A stretch of 64,000 nucleotides of DNA from an uncultured Poribacteria bacterium (lineage in GTDB: Bacteria > Poribacteria > WGA-4E > WGA-3G), in contig OY282383.1 of NCBI GenBank assembly GCA_958295855.1, positions 1,840,481-1,904,480 of the forward strand, written 5' to 3'. A model generated the notes under the pieces. That model worked only from the letters and a program-made list of their open reading frames with translations. It had not been told where the DNA came from and searched no databases. The translations under genes and the position numbers were made by a program. How positions within the stretch are numbered: the stretch's first letter is position 1; every line of letters starts with the position of its first letter. Below are positions 1 to 8,995 of this stretch, piece by piece.

Positions 1-112
1 AACCTGCACCCTTCCGAGACCCGGGTGCAACCGCGTACTGGATTCCAAGTAGATTCGGTCCACTCAATTTTTGAGGATTGGGCTGCCATTTTTTCTCCCC
101 TGCGCTTTTCTA

Positions 113-1783
113 TTATTTCTTCATGAAACAATAGATGAAGATGATAAACCCACCGACAACTATAACGGCGTATACACCAATATAGACCGAAGGGTTGAGT
201 AGGTACGCCAAAAATTGGATGCCCACGAGGGAACCAATGGCAAGGTAACTTCCGAACGCCCAAAGCAGCTGGACAGGGTTGAACTTATTTTGGATCAAGT
301 CTTCGGAGAAGGGTAAGCCGGATGGGGGTTTTGGCAGCAAGGCAATGTAACAGAGCAGCATGATTAGCCCCGGTAAAACGTAAAGGAGCCCCAGCTTCCC
401 CCAAAGAATAGTGGCGACACAGAGCAACAGCAGTGTGTATGGCACGACAATGTATAGGAGCACAGTTGCCTGAACACCTCGCCATACATCACGCGGTGCC
501 GCAAGCGGTGCCAGTGTTAACATCCATGATGCTCTCCAATGTTCCGAATACTGGGCATGAAGTATGAAACTCGCAACAAACGTTGAACCGAGAAAGAAGA
601 ACATACCAGAGAATCCCGGGCTCAGTCCAATAGCGTAGGAAAGCATAAACGACTTCAGAGAAAACCAACCTTCGCCCCGAGCCAATAGAACCAAGTATAG
701 AACGGTACTCCCCAGTCCAGAGACAAAATGGTACAGTATGCGTTTATCGCGGCGCAGATAGGCTGCACCGAGGCAGAACCCGGCATGGGTAGCCCGGCTT
801 TGGAATAGTCTCGCCACTAGTGAGGTTTTCACTTGAAGTTGTGACGTTTTCCTTCCACCAGATTCCGCCAAGTACGAGAGATATACTGAGTACCCCTGCG
901 CGATACTCCGGAGCGGGAACATCACCAAAAGGAGCGTTGAAACAACCGCAAGCCCGGCTAAAACCAGATCTCTCACTATCTGGGGCCATTCTATTTGTCC
1001 CAGGGCTATGGATACTGCACCAGCAAACCAACTACTCGGAAACAGATAAAACCATTTCAGAATTGAGAAGAATTGATCCTTTGTAAAGTCTTTAGCGAGT
1101 GTCGGAAGGAGAATCCATATTACTGGGAAAAGAGCGGGAAACACAAACTGAGCATATTGCGCAATATTTCGGAGCCTTTTTTTCGTGTAGAGTTTTGTCA
1201 AATATCCTGCGAAGGTTGTCATCACGCCAATCGTGAACAAGCCTGACATAAAGACGACTGGCAGGTAAACGATTGGAAAAAGGAATGAATGCCCAGCACC
1301 GTCTCCTGGATGCGTCCAGATACCACTGAAGGCAGGTAATAGATTCAAACTCGCTAATAATGCAACAGCATAGGTGAGTACCTGGGTCAGTTTCACGAGA
1401 AAATAGGTACGCGAGGACACCGGCGTATGTGCCACGACAGGGTAATTTATCGGACTGAGAAGCACATCAAAGGATGGGAGACTCCAGAACCCTACCATCA
1501 GCATAGACATAGTTATGCCTAAAAGCGCGTAGGTAAATACATCTATGGAGAAAAGCAGGGGCATAATTGCTAACACGACACTCATGATAAAACCGAATGT
1601 GCAGTTCAAACCGAGTGACAGGTTGACAGCACGTTTTCCCTTAAGTGCTCGCTTCTCTACCAGTTTTTCTGTTTGTAAGAGATACCTGTAGTGGGTAGGG
1701 GAGCCGCCGAACATTTCTATGCTTGTCTTGAAAGCTTGGTGTAGTTTGCAAGCCAAAAACTTGCTGTTGAGAGCCTCAAGCAT
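113..1783 (-). CDS. ABC-2 type transporter permease
   Basis: A 556-residue protein with about a dozen hydrophobic segments and no ATPase motifs, so it is read as the membrane half of an ABC exporter. The start ATG overlaps the stop of the ATPase gene by 8 bases, and a GGAGGG ribosome site lies inside the end of that gene, which indicates translational coupling. An N-terminal soluble stretch of about 60 residues precedes the first membrane pair. At over 500 residues it is longer than a typical ABC-2 half-permease and may be two fused halves. The substrate cannot be told from sequence. Confidence 0.85.
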   Translation of the reverse strand: MLEALNSKFLACKLHQAFKTSIEMFGGSPTHYRYLLQTEKLVEKRALKGKRAVNLSLGLNCTFGFIMSVVLAIMPLLFSIDVFTYALLGITMSMLMVGFWSLPSFDVLLSPINYPVVAHTPVSSRTYFLVKLTQVLTYAVALLASLNLLPAFSGIWTHPGDGAGHSFLFPIVYLPVVFMSGLFTIGVMTTFAGYLTKLYTKKRLRNIAQYAQFVFPALFPVIWILLPTLAKDFTKDQFFSILKWFYLFPSSWFAGAVSIALGQIEWPQIVRDLVLAGLAVVSTLLLVMFPLRSIAQGYSVYLSYLAESGGRKTSQLQVKTSLVARLFQSRATHAGFCLGAAYLRRDKRILYHFVSGLGSTVLYLVLLARGEGWFSLKSFMLSYAIGLSPGFSGMFFFLGSTFVASFILHAQYSEHWRASWMLTLAPLAAPRDVWRGVQATVLLYIVVPYTLLLLCVATILWGKLGLLYVLPGLIMLLCYIALLPKPPSGLPFSEDLIQNKFNPVQLLWAFGSYLAIGSLVGIQFLAYLLNPSVYIGVYAVIVVGGFIIFIYCFMKK

Positions 1784-2555
1784 CCTGCGTTCCCTCCATC
1801 ACAATCCGAATGGCTTCCTCGGTTTTTTCATCAATCCCGGTTGTTTCTGTCAGTTGTGTGAAAATCTCATTGAGTGCTGTCTGATGGGTCAGCTGCCGTA
1901 GTTCCTCAACAGGTGCATCGGCGATAAGTTTTCCGTCGTTGATAATCATAATTCGGGGGCAGAGCGTCTCAGCGACTTCAAGAATGTGTGTACAGTACAG
2001 GATTGTTTTTCCCAACTCGGCGAAGCGTTGTAGCACCGTCTTCATGAGCGTAACCGTTGTCACATCCAGATTGGTAAATGGCTCATCTAAAAACAGGACA
2101 TCTGGGTTGTGCAACAGTGCAGACATGATGAGGCACTTCTGCCGCATGCCTTGTGAGAAACCGCTTATTCTCTGGTTTGCCTGCGATTCCATGTCGTACA
2201 ACTTCACGAGCTCTTTTATTTTCTGCGCAATGCGGCGTTCTTCCATATCATAGAGCCTGCCCATTAACTGGAGGTGTTCTACCAAGGTGAGGTGTTCATA
2301 GAGTTGTGCCTCCTCTGGCACGTATCCGATATGCCGCTTTAATTCAAGCAGTTCGGTTTTGGCATCGTAGCCCGCCACCGAGATTTCACCGGATGTCGGT
2401 TGAAGCAAACCGACGAGCATTTTAAGGGTTGTGCTTTTCCCAGCACCGTTCGGGCCGAGGTAACCGACAATTTCACCTTGTGACACTTCAAAACTAATGT
2501 TGTCAACTGCTGTAGCCTGTCCATATTTTTTGGTGAGATGTGAAACGTGAATCAT
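1776..2555 (-). CDS. ABC transporter ATP-binding protein
   Basis: A 259-residue ABC ATPase. Walker A is GPNGAGKS (residues 34-41), a variant signature SGFSQG is at 131-136, Walker B DVLFLDEP is at 152-158, and the H-loop histidine is near 190. The FSQGM signature is the form seen in many ABC-2 exporters of the CcmA/NatA group. It should energise the permease encoded immediately downstream. The gene starts 18 bases after the stop of the upstream amidohydrolase, so the three probably share a transcript. Confidence 0.95.
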   Translation of the reverse strand: MIHVSHLTKKYGQATAVDNISFEVSQGEIVGYLGPNGAGKSTTLKMLVGLLQPTSGEISVAGYDAKTELLELKRHIGYVPEEAQLYEHLTLVEHLQLMGRLYDMEERRIAQKIKELVKLYDMESQANQRISGFSQGMRQKCLIMSALLHNPDVLFLDEPFTNLDVTTVTLMKTVLQRFAELGKTILYCTHILEVAETLCPRIMIINDGKLIADAPVEELRQLTHQTALNEIFTQLTETTGIDEKTEEAIRIVMEGTQDA

Positions 2556-2573
2556 GTTTTTGGGATGTTCCTT

Positions 2574-3653
2574 TTAAAACCGATAGAAGGCACGCGCGTT
2601 TTCCGCCATGATTTTCCGTTTGAGCATCGGCGAGAGATTTTTTGGCAGCGCCTGATGCGGCGAATCAAAGTCCCAATGCGGATAGTCTGTTGCGAACATC
2701 AGTTTTTCATTCATGTCGAGCTGCGCCAGGAGCTGGTCAAAGTATTCCTGTTTGGGTGGTTCTTCCATCGGCTGTGTGGTAATCCAGAAGTGCTCCCGGA
2801 TATATTCTGAAGGCAGCCGTGTCAGCTCAGGCACCTCATCGCGTAGTTTTTTCCATGCGCGGTCGAGCCGCCACATGAGTGGCGGTAGCCAAGCAAAGCC
2901 GCCTTCAATTAAAACCACTTTGAGCGTCGGAAAGTGTTCAAAAACTCCTTCGCAAACGAGGCTGGTTACCTGTGTCTGAAACGCCTGCGTCATCCCTGCG
3001 TGGTCTTCGATGTAGTGTGAAGGTCTGCCGACAGCAGTAATCGGGCCTGCCCCAACGCCAGTGAAGTGGATGCCGATGGGGAGGTTATGCTGGGCTGCTG
3101 CTTCATACATCTTCCAGTACTTCCGTCTTCCTAAAGGTTCCATCGTGCGTGCAAGCAGCAATATTTGCACGAACCCCGGATGCTTCGCAAGTCGATGCAT
3201 CTCCGTGGTGGTGAATTCTGCGTCGTCGCACGCAACAATCATCGAGGCGCGGAGTCTCGGTTCTTTTTCAAGCCACTCTTCGATTTGCCAGTCGTTCACG
3301 GCACTTGCCCATGCCGCGGCGAACGCGAGATTGGGCATCTCACAGACCGGGGTTAAGCAGTTGAGGATACCGTATTCAATATTGAATGCGTCCAGCAACT
3401 GTTCGCGTAGAAAGTCGAGGTCTGAGCCAGGGCGGTGCCCTGAGGGTGTCCACGCATCGTATCGGGCACCGTAAGGGTGGCCGCGCGGAATGTATGCCCC
3501 GACGCGGTCGGTTGTGCCCACCATGCTGTGATGCTTGCGCCAACGTTGGGAGAGATAAGGGTATAACACTTTCTCGGAGGCGAGGGTGTTATGCACATCA
3601 CAGTCGATGACTGGTGGTTTCTGCTGTTGTTGGCGTGTTTCTGTTTTCGGCAT
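2574..3653 (-). CDS. Amidohydrolase family protein (amidohydrolase 2 type)
   Basis: A metal-dependent hydrolase of the amidohydrolase-2 (TIM-barrel) family. The N-terminal motif DCDVHN, a central GIHFTG histidine and the C-terminal ATDYPHWDFDSP aspartate are the expected metal and catalytic positions. The start at 3653 is chosen because GAGG lies about 10 bases upstream; a longer reading from 3701 adds residues without family similarity. It is paralogous to the protein at 6217-7314 along its whole length. Family members include decarboxylases and hydrolases, and the substrate is not evident. Confidence 0.9.
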   Translation of the reverse strand: MPKTETRQQQQKPPVIDCDVHNTLASEKVLYPYLSQRWRKHHSMVGTTDRVGAYIPRGHPYGARYDAWTPSGHRPGSDLDFLREQLLDAFNIEYGILNCLTPVCEMPNLAFAAAWASAVNDWQIEEWLEKEPRLRASMIVACDDAEFTTTEMHRLAKHPGFVQILLLARTMEPLGRRKYWKMYEAAAQHNLPIGIHFTGVGAGPITAVGRPSHYIEDHAGMTQAFQTQVTSLVCEGVFEHFPTLKVVLIEGGFAWLPPLMWRLDRAWKKLRDEVPELTRLPSEYIREHFWITTQPMEEPPKQEYFDQLLAQLDMNEKLMFATDYPHWDFDSPHQALPKNLSPMLKRKIMAENARAFYRF

Positions 3654-3712
3654 TTCTATGTCCTCGCAGGTAAGGAGATTCAGCATCTCTGACAATTTCA
3701 CGATTTATCAAC

Positions 3713-4780
3713 TCAATCTTTTCGGACTATTTCTACTGTCAGTGGCTCACCAAGATCTGAGGCAATTTCCTCAAGAATGGCTTTTTTCTTTTTTGTATGG
3801 CTATGCGTCGCTATGTAATATCGGCCGGACTGGCGTTGGCGGTATCTATCGTCCTCAGAGGTTGATATGAGAGGAATGATGTCTTTTTTGTTAAGACCTC
3901 TTACCCGCTCTATTCCTAGTTTTTCTATTGCTTCGACGAAGGTAGCTGCTGCAACGTTATGATTAATCCTTTCCCCATTGGGCATAGTAACAACAAGGCG
4001 TGTGGGCGATGCCCTCTGTTCCCCATTGGGCATAGGAACAAGGCGTGTGCGCGATGCACTCTGTGTTCTATTCCCACGGGGTTGTGTTGGCAGCCCAGGT
4101 GGATGCGACTCGGTTTTCCTTTCTAGACTTTTCAGAAAATCTAATACCTGCTCATCGGTGGGTTTATGCCCACACAGGCTGTCAGTTTTCTCTGCTACGA
4201 CATCTAGCAAAAATTCATCTGCCTCCTCTACTAATTTGCCCCACGCCTCTGGTAAACGTGCCTCAACCTGTCTCTGCCTGGAAAGGTTCCGATAATCCTC
4301 CTCGATTGCCCTAACCGCTTCACCCGTAGGTATTGACTCGTAGTTCAGGTATCTGTTAAGATGCTTAGCACTCTCCTCACTATCGTCTTGGCTCAGATCC
4401 AATTCGCGTACCTTGCGTTCTCTGTAATTCCCTTTTCCACTAGGATAGAAAAAACGCCATGTCTGACCGTCGGTAAGGATAGCGATTGGCACGCCTTCGT
4501 GAAAAGCATATTCAAAGAGTTGTCTCTCTGCCCCTTCAATTTTTCCGACCTGCTTCACCTCAATGAAGACGATAGGCTTTGATGGAGGATGACATAGAGC
4601 GAAGTCTACTCTCGTCGCCTCCACTCCGTATTCAGGAATGACTACCTGAGTGTCGTATTTCGGCCAAGCTAAGACCTCGAGCAGTCTAATCACGATGCCT
4701 TGAGAAACGGCTGCTTCATTTGGGTAGCGACCTTTTTCTAACTTTTCGCGTATGTCGTCAATGTGTGCCTTAAGTGTCAT
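3713..4780 (-). CDS. Orphan HsdR N-terminal-like nuclease domain protein
   Basis: A 355-residue protein whose first about 150 residues resemble the type I restriction R-subunit N-terminal nuclease domain. E24, D59 and E74-V-K76 (in FIEVKQV) fit the PD-(D/E)xK core, followed by a conserved Gln (Q87). No helicase domain follows and no hsdM or hsdS is adjacent. Residues about 230-275 hold a duplicated TRLV-PMPNGE element, also visible as a DNA repeat at 3975-4065, before a basic C-terminal domain of unknown role. The AAGGAG site is rather far (14 bases) from the ATG. It may be a solitary defence nuclease; this is inference. Confidence 0.7.
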   Translation of the reverse strand: MTLKAHIDDIREKLEKGRYPNEAAVSQGIVIRLLEVLAWPKYDTQVVIPEYGVEATRVDFALCHPPSKPIVFIEVKQVGKIEGAERQLFEYAFHEGVPIAILTDGQTWRFFYPSGKGNYRERKVRELDLSQDDSEESAKHLNRYLNYESIPTGEAVRAIEEDYRNLSRQRQVEARLPEAWGKLVEEADEFLLDVVAEKTDSLCGHKPTDEQVLDFLKSLERKTESHPPGLPTQPRGNRTQSASRTRLVPMPNGEQRASPTRLVVTMPNGERINHNVAAATFVEAIEKLGIERVRGLNKKDIIPLISTSEDDRYRQRQSGRYYIATHSHTKKKKAILEEIASDLGEPLTVEIVRKD

Positions 4781-4951
4781 TGCTTAATAAGTACTCCTTT
4801 TCAATTGCAATGAGAAAATTCAGTTGCGGCGTGGGTTTGCCGAAAACTGCCCACAAACTAATAATCCTAATTGCTTCATTATACAGAATTTTATCCATAA
4901 GTCAATACAAAAATGTTGAGGCTACATCCATCGGATGCACTTGTCATATTG

Positions 4952-5338
4952 TCACCATTCTCTGTTTATCCCGTAAGCATCAAAGGCCGCGTCTATACCA
5001 ATTATTGGAAGTTCTTCAACGAGTGCTTGAGCGATTATCAACCGGTCAAATGGATCTCGGTGGTGAAAAGGCAACGTGGTGAGTTTTATCAGGCTATCCA
5101 CTGTGATATCCAATATTTCAATACGATTGAAATGGAGTTGCTCTGGAAACAGTTTCTCAAACGGTTTGTCTAAAACGAGCTTCCCTAAATTCACCTTAAT
5201 TGCTATTTCCCAAAGGCTGGCGATGCTAAGGAACTTTTCGTTGCGTGGACTGTCGATTAACTGTCGTGCTTTGTCACTGAGTTTGTTGTCACCCTTGAGA
5301 AACCAAAGCAGCGTATGCGTATCCAGCAGATATTTCAT
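4952..5338 (-). CDS. vapC: PIN-domain toxin, VapC family
   Basis: A 128-residue PIN ribonuclease-type protein. The acidic residues expected for the metal site are visible: D6 in LLDTHTLLW, E44 in SLWEIAIK, D95/D98 in HRDPFDR and D116. In this family it acts as a toxin cleaving RNA and is neutralised by a cognate antitoxin. Its ATG overlaps the upstream stop codon (ATGA at 5335-5338), so its translation is coupled to the unusual upstream protein. No ordinary short VapB-type antitoxin gene lies beside it. Confidence 0.9.
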   Translation of the reverse strand: MKYLLDTHTLLWFLKGDNKLSDKARQLIDSPRNEKFLSIASLWEIAIKVNLGKLVLDKPFEKLFPEQLHFNRIEILDITVDSLIKLTTLPFHHRDPFDRLIIAQALVEELPIIGIDAAFDAYGINREW

Positions 5339-6087
5339 TCCATATACTCTTTGAAATCTGAGAGTTCATCGTCAAAATCTTCACTGATGTGAATAAGTCC
5401 TTTGGCACTTCCAAAACCCACCTTTAACCACGGCTCACGGAAAATGCTCTTCCACTCGTATTGATAGGTTGGCATCAACGTGTCCATTGATTCAGCATGA
5501 AACAGAAGGTGGTACTTCACATACGTCTCATCTAGCAATTTAATGCAATCATCTAGTTCCCCGAAGGTGGGTACAACTTCCGGCTCGCGCTTATCCCAGT
5601 GCGCAACCCGTTTATCAGCAAAGGCTTCATGTGTTTTTACTGCGGATTCCAGCCGCGCCCGATCCGCTTTTGCCACCTGTGGACAAACGTGCGCGCCACT
5701 CGCGTCCGCGTAGGGCGCGAAGTCATCCATCTTTATCACTTGACACAAGTCGGGCCCATTAGGGTAAGAACAGAGGGAATCGAAGTAGCTGCGGGATAAC
5801 TCTTCAGGGTTTTTAGCAATCTCATCAAGCAATCCGACAAAGGATATACTATCTTTATGCAATTTAATTTGCCGACGCAACCCTGCTAGCGCATGAGAAG
5901 AATAAGTCCTCGCAAGATAGCTATAGAAAGCACTCGGCTTTTGGATACGAGGATTTCCACGGATTATGTCTTGGACTTCCCGGAACATGTTTGCATCTTG
6001 AACAAGCCCCAGAATCTCGTCGTGAATCGTCTCCATCCATTTGAGCCACTTTTTCAGTTTTTGACTTTTCTCAAATTTCTGATTCAT
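5335..6087 (-). CDS. HEPN/AbiU2-like protein with antitoxin-like C-terminal tail
   Basis: A 250-residue, mostly helical protein. The start at 6087 is supported by AGGAGG 9 bases upstream; a longer frame to 6153 lacks support. Residues about 175-215 (around DKRVAHWDK and PTFGELDDCI) resemble HEPN_AbiU2 proteins, but the Arg expected ahead of the VAH motif is an Ala, so the nuclease site looks altered. The last about 30 residues, GFGSAKGLIHISEDFDDELS then DFKEYME, match the toxin-binding tail of DUF2281-type antitoxins that normally precede VapC genes. It is probably the antitoxin of the coupled PIN toxin, fused to a HEPN-like body. Function is inferred. Confidence 0.6.
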   Translation of the reverse strand: MNQKFEKSQKLKKWLKWMETIHDEILGLVQDANMFREVQDIIRGNPRIQKPSAFYSYLARTYSSHALAGLRRQIKLHKDSISFVGLLDEIAKNPEELSRSYFDSLCSYPNGPDLCQVIKMDDFAPYADASGAHVCPQVAKADRARLESAVKTHEAFADKRVAHWDKREPEVVPTFGELDDCIKLLDETYVKYHLLFHAESMDTLMPTYQYEWKSIFREPWLKVGFGSAKGLIHISEDFDDELSDFKEYME

Positions 6088-6216
6088 TGTGAAATGCCTC
6101 CTAAACGGCTTTTGGTTCGTAGAACTTACCCCGTTCTCCCCTTGAAAAGTCACATTCTGCTTTCATATTGTGTTTAATTTCTGTATTCTAACGCAATGAA
6201 CTCTCCAAAACTTCAC

Positions 6217-7314
6217 TTAAAGCCGATAAAATGCCCTCGCATTTTCGGACAAGATTTTGCGTGTTAGCGATTGAGGTAACTGCGTAGGGAAAGCCTCTTC
6301 GGGGGAATCAAAATGCCAGTGCGGATAGTCTGTTGAAAACATCAACAAGTCTTCCGAATCGAGCTGGCCGATAATCTGGAGCAGTTCTGCTGCAGTTGGC
6401 GGTGCATCGATCGGTTGAAGCGTCATACGCATGTGTTCGCGGATATAGGCTGATGGAGGGCGTTTCACCCAGGGTGTGAGTGAACGCAAGCCGCGCCACT
6501 CCTTATCAAACCGCCACATGAGCGACGGCATCCATGTAACCCCGGTTTCTATGAGTGCAACGCGTAAGTCAGGAAACTGGTCAAAAACGCCCTCTGATAC
6601 CAGACTGAGCACCTGCGCCTGAAATACCTGCGACATGCCTACGTATTCCTCTAAATACGTTGAGGGCCAGCCCACGGATGTCGGTGGAAGCCCCGGGGCA
6701 CCGCCGTAATGGATGCCGATTACGAGCTGATGGCGCACAGCCGCGGCATAGATGGGATGATACCGTCGATTGCCATAAGGGGCCTGTGAACGCGCGGGTA
6801 GCATTATCTGTACAAACCCCGGATGCGCTCCTAAACGTTCAATTTCCCGTGCAGCGAGTTCGGGGTTTTGGCTCGGTACAATCAAGGAGGCGCGTAGGCG
6901 CGGCTCCGGGCCAAGCCAATGCTCAATTTGCCAATCATTGACAGCCGAAGCGAGTGCTGCTGCCAAGTCTTCATTATGCACGCTTTGTACCCGAAACCCA
7001 CAGGTGAGTATGCCGTATTCAGTGCCCCAGAAATCGAGTGCATGCTGGCGTAGCAGTGCCAAATCCGATGCAGGGGGCCCTGCTGAGGGAGGCGTGCCCA
7101 AGTGTGTCAAGTCCGGTCGGCTTGAAGTCGGCACCCCATCTGGATAGTCATTCGCATCCGGGCCAGGGAAGCCAGACTCCTCGCAATAGTCGCACCAGTA
7201 ATCCGGCAGGTACGGGTAGAGCATCCGGAGTGAGGGTAACCGGTTGTGGAGGTCGCCGTCGATGACAGACAAGCCAGCCTGAACGAAGTTCGGTTTGGAA
7301 TTCTCTGTTCCCAT
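6217..7314 (-). CDS. Amidohydrolase family protein (amidohydrolase 2 type)
   Basis: A 365-residue paralogue of the 2574-3653 protein, sharing VIDGDLHN at the N-terminus, a central GIHYGG histidine and STDYPHWHFDSP near the C-terminus. A ribosome site AAGGAAAA precedes the ATG. The two paralogues lie in the same orientation with the nuclease and toxin genes between them, as if a tandem duplicate had been split by an insertion. The reaction is probably hydrolytic or decarboxylative at a divalent-metal site; the substrate is unknown. Confidence 0.9.
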   Translation of the reverse strand: MGTENSKPNFVQAGLSVIDGDLHNRLPSLRMLYPYLPDYWCDYCEESGFPGPDANDYPDGVPTSSRPDLTHLGTPPSAGPPASDLALLRQHALDFWGTEYGILTCGFRVQSVHNEDLAAALASAVNDWQIEHWLGPEPRLRASLIVPSQNPELAAREIERLGAHPGFVQIMLPARSQAPYGNRRYHPIYAAAVRHQLVIGIHYGGAPGLPPTSVGWPSTYLEEYVGMSQVFQAQVLSLVSEGVFDQFPDLRVALIETGVTWMPSLMWRFDKEWRGLRSLTPWVKRPPSAYIREHMRMTLQPIDAPPTAAELLQIIGQLDSEDLLMFSTDYPHWHFDSPEEAFPTQLPQSLTRKILSENARAFYRL

Positions 7315-7340
7315 GTCTTTTCCTTTTTATAGGTTAATTT

Positions 7341-8306
7341 TCACATTCCGCCGTATGTATGCCAAAACAGGACCGGGTCGCGTTCACACCCCCGCGCTTT
7401 CACGTAGTGGATTAACCCTGCTAACGTCTTACCAGTATACGTATTTTCAAGCACTATGCCCTCATGTTCCGCCATCATCACTACTGCTTGTCTGCCAGCC
7501 TCAGTCGGGATAGCATAACCCTTTCCGAAATCGCGATGCCAGAGTTCAACGGGACGAGGGTGTACGTGTCCAGCATCCGGTGCCCCGATGCGCCGTAGGA
7601 TACGCCGCACCATCCGTGACACTGCCCAAGAATTCGCGAGCAGCCAATCTGAGACGCGCACACCGACGACCTGACTTCGCAACCCCGCGAGCCGCACACC
7701 TACCGTCAAACCTGCCATAGTGCCACAAGTACCGACTGGAACAAAGATAAACCGCGGTTCTGGCAGGATGTCCGCTTCAATTTGCGATTTCAGTTCTAAG
7801 ACTGCCTTTACGTAGCCGACGGAACCGAGCGGTGAGGAACCGCCTGCTGCGATGAAATAGTGTTCAGTGCCGATGCCCAAAAAACCTTTCATACGTTCGT
7901 ACGCATAACGGGTAAGCATAGTGCTCATACGTTGAACTTCGTGAACCTGTGCCGCGTGCTCACAAATTGTGCGATAGTTCAATTCAGAATACTCGGTCGG
8001 CGGTTGTTTAAATAGCAGACACGCCACGCGAAATCCTGCTGCTTTTCCGTAAACCGCTGTTGCTCGAACGTGGTTAGAGCCTGTGGGACCTATTGTAAAA
8101 AGGGTGGGTAGGGGTGCGTCATCGTGCTTCGCCTCCGCGAACAGATACTCTAGTTTCCGCACCTTGTTGCCGCCGCCCAACGGCCCGCTTAGGTCGTCCC
8201 GTTTTATCCAGAGCGACGTGAAACCGAGGGCGCGCTCAAGGTTCAATAGGCGATGCACCGGGGTTGGGAAGCTTCCGAGTGAAAGGTGTGGGATTGCGTG
8301 AATCAT
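7341..8306 (-). CDS. PLP-dependent enzyme, ACC deaminase / D-cysteine desulfhydrase family
   Basis: A 321-residue fold-type II PLP enzyme. Lys48 in GGGNKVRKLEY is the expected Schiff-base lysine of the ACC deaminase/D-cysteine desulfhydrase family, preceded by WIKRDDLSGP, and a glycine-rich phosphate-binding segment VPVGTCGTMAG lies near residue 190. The length suits the family. The residues that separate ACC ring opening from D-cysteine desulfhydration cannot be judged here, so the general name is kept. It stands alone between the amidohydrolase and a small coiled-coil gene. Start by ORF; the ribosome site is weak. Confidence 0.85.
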   Translation of the reverse strand: MIHAIPHLSLGSFPTPVHRLLNLERALGFTSLWIKRDDLSGPLGGGNKVRKLEYLFAEAKHDDAPLPTLFTIGPTGSNHVRATAVYGKAAGFRVACLLFKQPPTEYSELNYRTICEHAAQVHEVQRMSTMLTRYAYERMKGFLGIGTEHYFIAAGGSSPLGSVGYVKAVLELKSQIEADILPEPRFIFVPVGTCGTMAGLTVGVRLAGLRSQVVGVRVSDWLLANSWAVSRMVRRILRRIGAPDAGHVHPRPVELWHRDFGKGYAIPTEAGRQAVVMMAEHEGIVLENTYTGKTLAGLIHYVKARGCERDPVLFWHTYGGM

Positions 8307-8356
8307 TCCAATGTTATAGCTCTTTCAAACGCTTCTGTACTTTTTCTTTGAACGTC

Positions 8357-8773
8357 TCATCCAATTCTAATTTTTATCAGCTTCTGCCACCATGATTTTG
8401 TAAAATAACCTAGCAGCGAAAGAAGAATTGTTATTATTCCTCCCTGAATCCATGCTAGATCGCCCCGCAAATCCTCTATCTTATCACTCATTCCATTCAA
8501 TCTTATCTTAGTCTGTTCATTTATTCCCTTTAACTCTGTTTTAAGTACCGCCATCTCTGTTTTTACTTCCGCAATTTTTGTGTTAACTTCCGAAAATTTT
8601 GTGTTAACTTCCGAAAATTTCGTGTCTACGTGCTCAAGCGTCCGTCTTTCTGCTTCGGCTATTTCTTTGATAATTGTTACAGATTCCGATTTCGACTGTG
8701 ATTGCCCTAACGTCGTAGAGGTAACAAAAAAGACAATGAGAATCCCGAATAGCACAACCCACCCATGTCGCAT
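8357..8773 (-). CDS. Small exported coiled-coil protein with C-terminal membrane segment
   Basis: A 138-residue protein of unrecognised family. It has an N-terminal hydrophobic signal or anchor (residues 5-23), a coiled-coil middle with a near-tandem heptad block KFSEVNT repeated then KIAEVKT, and a C-terminal membrane helix (about residues 112-128). AGGAG lies 8 bases before the ATG. The architecture suggests an envelope protein with a helical bundle in the periplasm. The 21-base repeat behind KFSEVNT (about 8580-8620) may vary in copy number between strains. Confidence 0.7.
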   Translation of the reverse strand: MRHGWVVLFGILIVFFVTSTTLGQSQSKSESVTIIKEIAEAERRTLEHVDTKFSEVNTKFSEVNTKIAEVKTEMAVLKTELKGINEQTKIRLNGMSDKIEDLRGDLAWIQGGIITILLSLLGYFTKSWWQKLIKIRIG

Positions 8774-8995
8774 TGTAATTCTCCTAGATTTCCCAGATTT
8801 TACCGTAAGGCGAAATTATTTTAGCATGTGAACAAAAAAATTACAAAGAAAAAACGCAGATTCTACAGGATTAGCGATAACGCTCTTTCATACGCATTGA
8901 GAGTGTGACGTGTATAGGAATCTATCGGCTTAGCTTTGCCTTCATGTTTTAATGCATTTTTTTATCTGCAACGGGCGAGCACTATGGCATCACCC

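Noticed and set aside
1-112. Possible feature at the left edge
   Set aside because: Only the 3' flank of the ABC permease gene; no structure seen.
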